DNA of 64,000 nt from assembly GCA_029964075.1 (NCBI GenBank), contig CM057142.1, positions 31,994,392-32,058,391 of the forward strand, written 5' to 3'. Position 1 is the stretch's first letter. Each line of letters starts with the position of its first letter. The notes under the pieces are model-generated. The model was not told where the DNA came from. It saw only the letters and a program-made list of their open reading frames with translations, and did not search any database. Positions 1 through 8,500 of the stretch are shown piece after piece. The translations under genes and the position numbers were made by a program. This DNA comes from Patiria pectinifera (taxonomy: Eukaryota; Echinodermata; Asteroidea; Valvatida; Asterinidae).

Positions 1-39
1 ATTAGTGGGCAATGCCTTACTTCTAAGAAATAGAAAGAT

Positions 40-190
40 ACTTTTAAGGGCATTTTTTTTATCTCGAAGGGGCACTTTTATGCTCGAGACGAGGGGGCAC
101 ATTTATGGCCGCAAAAGGGGCACTTGGGAAAGGCTGGGGGGAAATGCCCCCCAGCCCCCCCCCCCCCCAGTTCCGCCGCCCCTGCTTCCT
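40..190 (-). repeat. G-rich interspersed repeat (CAGGGGCGG family)
   Basis: Read on the minus strand this starts CAGGGGCGGCGG, passes through a poly(G) run and then has short clauses of the type 'gtgccccctcg' and 'cgagataaaa'. The same order (CAGGGGCGG, G run, GTGCCCCCTCGAGATAAAA) is found on the plus strand at 2293-2395 and, expanded, at 17831-18330. No coding capacity is credible; the short ORFs here are simple-sequence translations. The family is unidentified. Confidence rests on having three copies in one window. Confidence 0.55.
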
Positions 191-300
191 ACCGGTGTTT
201 TATCAGCGGTTTAAAACCACCCACGTGACGGGCTCTCGACCAATAGGAATGGGGAAACTGTTTCGGTTATTTATGAATTCTCGTTAAATACTGCGAGGAT
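190..300 (+). repeat. Body fragment of the composite palindromic repeat (family A)
   Basis: The segment with CACGTGACGGGCTCTCGACC followed by AATAGGAA matches the 3' body of the repeats at 3006-3423 and 42938-43560 and the piece at the right edge (about 63940-64000). Only the E-box/CCAAT-like end is present here; no GGGAATAAAT palindrome is attached. Confidence 0.6.
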
Positions 301-393
301 TTTACATCCCGAGCGTGACGTACCTTGACATCACCTATACACTAACCGGCTGAGTGGGGGAAAAACAGGATGGTCCAAAAAAAACCGGAACCC

Positions 394-732
394 TGAGACT
401 CAAACCATGGAGACCATGCATGGAGAATCTTTTTAGAAGAAAAATGAAACCAAGATCGCCCGATTCGGTCCAGTAGTTTTTGTTCTAGAGCCTATTTTGT
501 GAAGCAAGGTGGGGGTCATTTTTGTCCCGATGAATAACTAAACCGCGCCCGGGATTTTGACTTAACAATCGCTCCCTCAATTGCAATGTTATCTAATAAT
601 ACCTACATGAAAGGAGTATCCTTCACAAAATAGGCTCTGCAGCAAAAACTGCTGGACCGAATCGGGATATTTTGGTATCATAATTCTTCTAAGAGGATTT
701 TCCAACAGTTGGTACAGGTGGTTTGAGTCTCA
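394..732. mobile_element. Foldback element with ~120-bp inverted arms
   Basis: The ends TGAGACTCAAACC and GGTTTGAGTCTCA are exact inverted copies. Both arms continue inward for more than 100 bp with mismatches, sharing CCCGATTCGGTCCAG and AGAGCCTATTTTGTGAAG in inverted orientation (left arm about 394-510, right arm about 618-732). The loop of about 110 bp has no ORF. This looks like a non-autonomous, MITE-like hairpin element; the superfamily is not assignable because no clear target duplication was found. Confidence 0.75.
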
Positions 733-1145
733 AGGTAGTGGAAGTATCCGCTTTTCTTTTCTTTTGACCACCCGAAGTGCTGATTTTATCAAGGGATAGA
801 GCAACGGAATTCATTCTCGAGACCAAACAATAATGCATAGGTTTTCTCTGTTTTCTCAAGATGAAAAGTATTCACTGAGCTGAAACTTCAACAGTTTACG
901 AAACAACACACATTTTTCACCAAGGTTTAAGAAAATCTACGGCAAAGGTTCGCATACCTACGCTCAAACCGGATTGGAATCATGACAGTAATTAGCGGGA
1001 AAAGTCGCATCGTTTGGGAAGCAGAATACTCCGAAATCAAATCCCTGGTACAGGGCAACTGTTAGCTAAAAAGAAAAATCAGACCTTCATGGCCTAATCA
1101 TACAATCTACCCCTACGTGCCAATGCATGAAACATGAGTACATAC
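733..1145. other. Intron-side sequence of the secreted-protein gene; mostly unexplained
   Basis: This lies downstream (minus strand) of the signal-peptide exon, so it is probably its first intron. A stretch near 850-900 with TTTTCTCAAGATGAAAAG and ACTGAGCTGAAACTTCAACAG recurs, diverged, at 15325-15370, so it is a repeat fragment. No further exon of the secreted protein could be recognised in 1-1145. Confidence 0.3.
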
Positions 1146-1197
1146 CTTGCACCGTAGTTGAGAGTGCGAACAGAACGACGAGGAACATTTTCTCCAT
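1146..1197 (-). CDS. First coding exon of a secreted or membrane protein (partial, runs off left edge)
   Basis: On the minus strand an ATG at 1197 opens 17 codons, MEKMFLVVLFALSTTVQ, plus the first base of a split codon, ending at a good donor (G|GTATGT, 1145 downward). The peptide is a textbook signal sequence: a charged n-region (EK), a hydrophobic core (MFLVVLFAL) and a small polar c-region (STTVQG). It is too short to appear in ORF screens. About 55 bases upstream of the ATG is TATAAA, with a perfect CRE 64 bases further up, which supports a true gene start. The following exons are not in the window or not recognisable, so function is unknown; a secreted enzyme, peptide precursor or receptor are all possible. 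Seen: ATG, signal-like peptide, donor, TATA, CRE. Inferred: that it is a live gene. Confidence 0.6.
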
Positions 1198-1250
1198 GTT
1201 GCGCACGAAGAATCAACGAGACTTGTGAGCACTGAAATTTGATAACCAGC

Positions 1251-1256
1251 TTTATA
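1251..1256 (-). promoter_or_regulatory. TATA box of the signal-peptide gene
   Basis: TATAAA on the minus strand in the context GATATAAAGC, 53 bases before the ATG at 1197. This predicts a transcription start about 25-30 bases downstream and a 5' leader of roughly 25-30 nt. The exact match and spacing make it a convincing core promoter. Confidence 0.55.
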
Positions 1257-1319
1257 TCAAAACATGCGCAACACTGGTCATCCAGCTGCCACTGTCCAAT
1301 ATGGACTGATATTAAACTA

Positions 1320-1327
1320 TGACGTCA
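1320..1327. promoter_or_regulatory. CRE (TGACGTCA) upstream of the TATA box
   Basis: A perfect palindromic cAMP response element 64 bases upstream of the TATA box at 1251-1256. This is a normal distance for a CREB/ATF site acting on that promoter. Confidence 0.45.
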
Positions 1328-1364
1328 ACTGCAGCTCGTCTCCCGTTGGTGGTCCGTGCTTTAT

Positions 1365-1460
1365 TAAGGGAATAAATGTGCTCTTGGCCGGTTTTAAAGA
1401 CTTTATTTAAGACAGGCTGGAGCCTGTATGCTTATCATCGACATCCAGACTCCAACCGGT
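1365..1460 (+). repeat. Partial copy of the composite palindromic repeat (family A, arm only)
   Basis: It begins GGGAATAAATGTGCTCTTGG and contains CCGGTTTTAAAGA, as in the GGGAATAAAT ends at 3006, 7569, 43397 and 63105. The second half is a diverged inverted version (ACTCCAACCGGTCGTAAAC). It is truncated, with no body segment next to it. Confidence 0.6.
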
Positions 1461-1734
1461 CGTAAACATAATAACAAAATAATATAAATTACACAATTTA
1501 TTATGCGCATGTACCATAAAATGTTCTAATGCGCATTACAAAACCTGAACAATAGCTACAATATTAAAAGTACCAATTTAAATTGAACATTAGTCTTAAA
1601 TGTAAAAACACTATATATTTTTAAAAACATTGCAAACGATGAAACTTAAAATTACAAAAATAAGGACCTACATGTAAAATAAACAATAGTAAAACCTCAA
1701 ACTGTAAGAGACTGGACATACTGAATTTCAGGTG

Positions 1735-2290
1735 GTAGCTGGTTCCATAAGCTTGAAGCGGCTTGTGCAAATGCACGATCCCCCATAGTCTTTTGCATTC
1801 TCCCAGATGGATAATCTAAAAGCAACCGCCCATTGGACCGCAGGGAATACTTGGAATGGACCTTAACTTTCAACATATCTATAATTCATCTGGGAGCAAG
1901 ATCTTGAAGAGCCTTGAAGGTCAATTAACAGAACGATTTTAAAGTGAATACGCAATTGTATAGGCAACCAATGTAACTGGTAAAGTAGAGGAGTAACATG
2001 GTTTTACGATGGTTTGCCACAAACAAGCCTTGCTGCATCATTCTGAACTCGTTGAAGCTTAACTAATTGTGAATTTGATAAGCCATAATTATTATAATTA
2101 AGTTGCAATAATCAAGGCGACTGGTTATGAAGGCATGCACTAAAGTAATCAATGCATCTCTAGAAAAGTATTTCCTAATTCTTCTGATATTGTGAATGTG
2201 ATAAAAAGTATTGGAGCATGTGGTAGTAATCTGCTTATGCATACTCAATTTTGGGTTGAAAAAAGACAGAGACATTCGAGTTTCTATCAT
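1735..2290 (-). mobile_element. LINE remnant: 3' end of a CR1/L2-like reverse transcriptase ORF
   Basis: Read on the minus strand, 2290 downward encodes a conserved non-LTR reverse transcriptase C-terminal block: ITTTCSNTFYHIHNIRRIRK, then LVHAFITSRLDYCN. In another frame it continues with LVKLQRVQNDAARLVCG, later HVTPLLYQLHWLPI, and finally GDRAFAQAASSLWNQLPPEI. These are hallmark motifs of the CR1/L2/Jockey group just after the thumb region. At least one frameshift (near 2085-2100) and stops break the frame, so it is a dead, 5'-truncated copy. The AT-rich stretch 1460-1734 beyond it is probably its 3' tail. Confidence 0.85.
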
Positions 2291-2292
2291 GA

Positions 2293-2395
2293 CCAGGGGC
2301 GGTGGAACGGGGGGGGGGGACTTGCCTCCTCTTGTGGAATGTGGACATTATTGTACCCCGAGCATAAATGTGCCCCCTCGAGATAAAAACCAAAA
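2293..2395 (+). repeat. G-rich interspersed repeat (CAGGGGCGG family)
   Basis: CAGGGGCGGTGGAACGGGGG followed by GTGCCCCCTCGAGATAAAA, the same order as at 40-190 (opposite strand) and 17831-18330. It is inserted next to the 5' break of the LINE remnant. Confidence 0.5.
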
Positions 2396-2399
2396 AGCC

Positions 2400-3000
2400 C
2401 TAACATTTCGGATAATTTGTTTTCAGTAACAATTATGATAGAGTTATGATATGAACGTGGAATATGAAAACCGAGCCCCAAACGGATGTGTCCAAAAAAC
2501 ATATGTTGGACGCTGCTGCACCGGCGGAAGATGCCTTTAACTGAGCAATTTTCCCTTACATGCATTTTCCCTGGATACATGCATTTCTGTTATTAATCCC
2601 GGGAGCTGATCTTGACTTCAAGTCGTACAACTCATTACTATATATAACAGGAAAAGAAGGTCATTGTGTTTTCAGAGTAAATACACTAACATGCACCGTT
2701 GGGAATCGAAACAAGGCAGGAAGAAATAAAGAATAGGGATGTGGTTCAGTGTTCCATAATGAATCCGAAGGGAAAGGGAAGTATAGTAGGTCTACTTTTT
2801 AATTAAAACGACTGTGGCATGATGGTGGCAACCTGCGCACAACGGTATGGCGTCTCAGCAAGCGGGCATACATCTTCAACAACAAAAACATGTAGGCCAA
2901 GATATATCATCAGTTGCTTTTTTGGGGGGGGTGTCAATTAAAAACTGATTTGTAATCAAGTCGTCCATCATAAGTCAGTAACAAACATAGACCTATATTA
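2400..3000. other. No feature recognised
   Basis: I see no splice-bounded coding segment, RNA gene or repeat partner here, apart from a T/G run at about 2920-2930. Confidence 0.3.
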
Positions 3001-3005
3001 TTAAA

Positions 3006-3423
3006 GGGAATAAATGTGTGCTTGGCCGGTTTGAAACACTATGTTTAAGACCGCGCTTGGAGTATGGATGCTGATAATTATCCGAGCCGAATTATCAGTA
3101 TCCACGGCCAAGCACATATCCCATTCATAAATACCGCATATACGTACAGCGCGATGTGGCGCAGAATGCATCTATGCCGGTGTATATATTATGAACTTAT
3201 GACTATGAAATACTGCCTCAGTAGTATTGCGCATGCCTACGTGAGGATTGTGAACGTTCAACCAATAACCGGTAAAAGGCACTGGATTTAATAGGAGTAC
3301 ACATTTCATGTGACACTACAAAAATGTGTAAAACCAGCCAGCCGGTTTTAAAACCAGCCACGTGACTGGCTCTCGACCAATAGGAAGTTAGGAACGGTAA
3401 ACTGTCTTAGGTATTTTAAATGA
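3006..3423 (+). repeat. Full copy of a composite palindromic repeat (family A)
   Basis: It has two parts. First comes a 117-bp imperfect palindrome, 3006-3122, with ends GGGAATAAATGTGTGCTTGG and CGGCCAAGCACATATCCC and a centre around CTGATAATTATCC. Then comes a body of about 300 bp with GCGCATGCCTACGTGAGGAT, GTGAACGTTCAACCAATA and the terminal CACGTGACTGGCTCTCGACC. The same palindrome-plus-body order is found inverted at 42938-43560, so it is one repeat unit and not a chance neighbour pair. No protein is encoded. The body ends in an E-box (CACGTG) and a CCAAT box. Confidence 0.75.
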
Positions 3424-3959
3424 AACATTACATATACATGTATAGTGTTATGAAGTCAAATGATAAGTACTATCACATTAAGGACCATGTATGAACAATG
3501 AAAGAAGGGATGGCTTTGTTGCAGTTCATTTGAATAGCTTATGACAACACTTTAAAAAGGACGGCTGAAGAAGCAACTACATGACAATTTATCTTTCTTT
3601 CAACTCTTTCACTTTTTAATGTACACTCACACACTTTTGAGAACGATTTACAATATATACTTTGCTTTGGGCGATATTATTCCTACCATAACATTATTTA
3701 AAATCAAGGTGTACGACACATTTCTCATAACAAAAACTGACTAAAACTGCCAATAGTCCACACATTACAATAAACTGGCTTGTAGATGTGTTGCATACGT
3801 GTATACATTTGGGGACCCCTTCAGTTTTCTAGTTTTTAAAAAAAATACTCTTTGTTGGCAACATTACTTTCATTCCATAGGTGCTGGAAATGATGTTTTA
3901 TATCTGACACACTCTCACTGAATTTACATTTTAACAGTTTTTTGGGAGGTTTATTCTAC

Positions 3960-4089
3960 AGTTGAACAAAGAAATTGACTGGAGCGGTTGAACCTGGAAC
4001 CTGGGCCGGTTCCAGTGCTCTACTAACTGAGCTATCTAGCCCTGTGTTGGCGGTTCAACTGTTCCGCTAGTCGATTTCTTTGTTCAACT
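3960..4089 (-). repeat. tRNA-derived SINE-like hairpin (family R)
   Basis: On the minus strand the core reads GGGCTAGATAGCTCAGTTAG, TAGAGCACTGG and later AGGTTCAACC, i.e. a tRNA-like A box and B box with the anticodon region shortened. The whole is bracketed by a roughly 20-bp inverted repeat: GTTGAACAAAGAAATTGACT at 3961 against GTCGATTTCTTTGTTCAAC at 4071-4089. A sister copy lies at 14401-14531 and a fragment at 58165-58197. Not a functional tRNA: the anticodon arm is missing. Confidence 0.7.
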
Positions 4090-4099
4090 TTAAAAATTT

Positions 4100-4195
4100 G
4101 TGTAATGACAATAATAAGATGTATATAGCGCACATATCAGCCAAACCAGCTATCATGGCACGGTACAATATTATTACCCCTGCTCACCGGGCCTA
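4100..4195 (+). repeat. SINE/LINE 3'-tail fragment (ATAGCGC...CACGGTACAA type)
   Basis: The words ATGTATATAGCGCACATATC and ATTATTACCCCTGCTCACCG match the tail at 6050-6150 and the reverse-type copy at 50290-50440. This is the familiar '...AGCGCTATATAAATA' tail of marine-invertebrate retroposons. Fragment only. Confidence 0.5.
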
Positions 4196-4696
4196 GTTTT
4201 TAGTTTCCCTTTAGGGTTTATTTTCAGTATTTTGTCTCAATAAAGGGCAGTGATTCATCACATGCGCTGCATGTCCACAAAAAAAATAGCATGTATCCAT
4301 AAAAGTCTCCTGACCAAAAATGCAGGCATTCAAGGCAATTTATCACGCCTCATCAGAACGGGGAGTGTGGAATCTGTGCAGAATGAGTAAATGCGCTGTG
4401 AGATGACTCAAAAGCTTTCATCGGAGTGTAAGATGCCTGTACACTATTGTGTGCAGCAGTGGCGTGAAAAGTGCATGACTAATTTAACCTGATTGCATGT
4501 GCACACCTGTGGAACTTTGCATAGGCACCAGGCACACGTTAGCACTGGCATTTAAGTGTCTCTCTCTCTCTTAATTACCAATAAGGGGAGATCTGTGCTG
4601 CAAGTCCATCGGCCTCTGACTAATATCACCATGCAGCTGAGAAAAAAAAAGATTGCTGAGCAAATATATGTTCTAAACATAAACCAGCTCCAAACA

Positions 4697-4942
4697 AGGG
4701 CCCAATTTCATGACACTGCTAAGCACATGATTTTCTGCTAACAGAGCCTCTGTCTATTTCATGGAGACCGTAAGCAGTAAGCACAGCAATAGGCACGCTT
4801 AATACCTCAAGAGGAAAAACTTGCTCAAATCAGTGACATAGCAATAGAATCTCATGCATCCGCAATGGTTGGCATGATTTTCTGCTATAGTAAGCACAAC
4901 TTTTCTGCTAACTGAATAAGCAGCGCTATAAAATTGAGCCCT
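4697..4942. mobile_element. Small inverted-repeat element (AGGGCCCAATTTCAT ends)
   Basis: The left end AGGGCCCAATTTCATG and right end ATAAAATTGAGCCCT are inverted copies. Internally the phrase 'gctaagcaca...ttttctgctaa' recurs in both orientations. A second, diverged copy ends with CCTATGAAATTGGGC near 50105. It is 246 bp with no ORF: a MITE-like element. Confidence 0.6.
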
Positions 4943-5594
4943 AGTCACAAGCAATTAATAAACATCATATGGCGTTTTGTTTTTGCTATTATAAAGTCAA
5001 TTCTGTCTGTCCCTGGCAAATTTCTTTGTGCTTTTGGCAGCTTGCTGAAACTACTTGCCCTAGCCTCCTGCTTTAGCTTCGGGCTCAAGCCTCGTGATTG
5101 TAGGCATCTCAGTTCAGATTTTCAGGCTCGATGTCATCAGGGTTAAGATTGGGAGAAAACCAAAAATCCATGAAACAATTGGCAGAGAGTTTGTGGGGCA
5201 CCGCGGGCCCCCAGAGCAACGTAGGGTTTATGGTATGTGTGTTTTTAAATCTGCCTAAAGGCACCCCTAAAATAGCCATTTCTTTGCTCTATATCAACCT
5301 TTATAGGCACATTTCTACATTTCTAGATTTCAAAAGGGAATCTTTAAAAATCCTGAAAATCAGCAAAAATGCTGACAAAAAATCTTGAAATCAGGTAAAA
5401 ATGCTGACAAAAAATCTTGAAATCGGGAAAAATCCTGACAAATTTCACCGTTGCAATGTAACTCCTTTACTGCTCCAGAAACATTGAATCACAAAAAGTG
5501 AGGCCAAAGTCTCAGCTGTTTTCATTTGTGTTTTTGACATTTCAGTAATCTGAAGCCTGTGATGTAGCCAAAGAAGCTGATGAAACTGCAACAG
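4943..5594. other. 3' flank of TTC8, with short AAATCTTGAAATC tandem
   Basis: The likely TTC8 3' UTR and flank. Around 5355-5445 a unit of about 33 bp (AAAATGCTGACAAAAAATCT) is repeated two to three times. No canonical poly(A) signal was identified for TTC8. Confidence 0.35.
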
Positions 5595-8500
5595 CTAGAG
5601 GATCGAGAAGTGTTTCTTGAGCTGTTCGAGTAGTTCTTTAGAGTCGCAGTGTTCAGGGTAAGCCTCGATGGCCTTCTTGGTTGCGTTGTAGCTGCTCTGT
5701 AAGTCTCCAACCTACAAGACAAGAACAGGAAGGGAATTCTTATTAACACTAACTCCCTAGCGTCTTTTACTAGGAACTGGACCGAGTCCGTCAAAATCCA
5801 TCAATCACTGTGCTTCCTATACAAAACTGTACATGACATAAATGGAATCCACCACCGACACACTGGTTGACATTCATGGACTTGCTACACATGGCTTTTA
5901 TCCCAATAGCAGTACAGGAAGCTGGGCAAAATCAATTGGATACCCCTAGCACTGCTTCAGGCCATCAGGCCCAAGTCCATCATACTCCATCAATATTCAG
6001 TCACACCAGGCCTTCTGGACCGAGTCCCCCAAAATCCACCAAATAAATAGTGCCAATATTCTTTAATAATGCGTATTTATAAAGTGTACGTATCCATCAG
6101 TATTGGTGCTCAACGAGCTACATTATTATTACCCCTGCTCATTGGGCCAATGAAACATTCCAAATACCATCTCAGCTCCCTGGGGAGTATACAGCTCGAT
6201 GCTGCCATTCCGGTGTAGCATGAATATCCGACTCCATGAAATGTGGCTCATTGGTAGTAGTGCGCACGCGTGAGTACGATACTATGCTATTTTTAGGATC
6301 GTTTGGGGAGAGTGACCTGTCACGTGCGAGGGATTAACCAATAAAAGGAAAAAAGGGGTCCGATTTTCATAGGAGTCGGATTTTCATGTGACACCGGCAC
6401 CAATAGGTAAAATCAACCACATTAACCCTAACGATCCCCAACCAGCCAAACTTCAACACCAGGGTTTGTTGGAATCTGTTAGGATGAGTACTGCACTAGT
6501 AAACTGACTCTGCTTTAGATGGGATTGGGCATACCATGCCACAAATAAACAGGGTCCAACTGTTTGTGTGCACAGTTTACCATATGGCGTTGGGATTTGC
6601 AAGGATGAGGAACATGGGCGTCGCGAGGGGGGCACTTGCCCCTGAAAAAAAAATAAAAAAAGGAAGAAAAAAAGAAGGAAAAAAAGAAAGAAAAAGAGGC
6701 GCGCAGACAAAGTGGTGTAAATTTAATGAGTTGGGGGGAGGGGGCAAAATGTCCCTGCCCCCCTCTAAAACTGATAAGTCGAGAATGTGTTGAGAAATAC
6801 AAGCATTTTTTGGCAAAATTTTTTTTTGCCCCCCTCTAGAAAAAATTCTGGCGACGCCCATGATGAGGAAGGTTCCTAGTATATCACCCTAGGGAGTTAG
6901 GGTTAACCATCACTACCCTCACAGGTACCCATTTACTCTTACTTCTGGGTGGACAGAAGCAATGAGTACCTTGCCCAAGGGCACATGCACCACAACCCCA
7001 GGCTTGGCTCGAACCCACAACCTGCAGACAATGAATTCAATGCTTCAGACCACGAGACCTCGGCATTTCACTTTTCTCACACCATTCACTTTTCGCACTC
7101 CATCCACCATTTCATTTGATATAGTTATTACTCTTTTGTGAATTCACAAGGCTACTTTTTCTACACATTTTCTGTTTTCCAAAAGGACAAACAGATGACA
7201 GTATATCATTTGTCATTCATTTTCTGGTGGTAACACAATTACTCTCTAAAGCTTTTTCTCAATTCCCAGCCATTATTTGAAACTTTTTATGTCCAAAAAG
7301 TGGAGAATTTTAGTCCAAAAGTATTTATAGGTTGGTTAGTCAATCGAAATTGTTATAATTGTTTTACCTGATCTGAAAGTGTAGCAAAGTTGTAGTGAGG
7401 TTCAAACATGTGTGGTGCTAATGACTCCGCTGCCTGGAAAAATGCTCGTGCCTGAAAATAAAAAACATTAATTATTAATTAACCAGAATATTAATTGCTT
7501 GACTCTGTTAAGACATACAGTACTGCACTCAGGGGGTTATGCCATTTGGAGAAACTATTTTGGGGAATTTTAATAAGGGAACAAAGATGTGCTTGGCTGC
7601 TTTCAAACAAAAACATTTAAAACCGGCTAGGGGCCTGGATGTGGATAATGGCCCGAGCCGAATATAATCAATAAATGACACATATGATTAACAGCTCTAA
7701 ATTAAAGTAAAAAAACACATCCGCTTTGTGCACAGTACTCTCACACATGTACAAGTGCGTTTCTCTTCCAAGCCGTCAGACCCTGCAAGGCATACAATAA
7801 TAATGCCTTGCAACTTGTGAACCTGTACTGCACTTTTGACAGGCTCTATCTGCACTGACAACTTTCACATGAAACCGATTCCCTGAGGGCAAGCAAGCCT
7901 CTGGAGTTGTGCTTTCCAATTCCATGCCCAGTACAGTTTCTTGAATTCCTAATGGGTTTTGATGCATGGATGGAATCACACTCAAACCTTAGAATTCCAG
8001 GTGCATGATTTTTTTTTAATGATCACACTTCGTCACCGACACCACGAAGTGACCTTAACCCCCGCGAAGTGGAAAATGTGCGTTTCGAGATACAAGCGAT
8101 TGAAGTTGGCGATGTTTTGAATCGGTGATCTGAACATTGTTTTAGCCTCAAAATTCATATTTTTGTTACATTGTCTGAAGGCTGGGATCTTGAATGTCAC
8201 GTTAATGTATGAGTGATCAAACTAATTAATCATAAGGTCACTTCATGAAAACTCAAAATTCTGTGTTCGAGTTTTCACGAAGTGACGCTAACCATGTGTA
8301 TTAGCTAATGGGTTAGCGCTACTTCGGGATAACGCCAGAAGTGAGTCGCGCGTATCACGTGACATTTGTGTCACTTCGTGAAAACACAAAACCCATTTTT
8401 GACGCGTAAAGTGCAGGCACTTTACATGCGAAAGAATGGTATAGTACACTTCGTGAAAACGCATTTTCCGGTTTTGACCCATTAAGTTGCAAATGTTAAT

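Noticed and set aside
6577-6861. ORF beginning MGVARIFSRGGQ
   Set aside because: This is the translated inverted end of a MULE-like MITE, a recurring artefact of such repeats.
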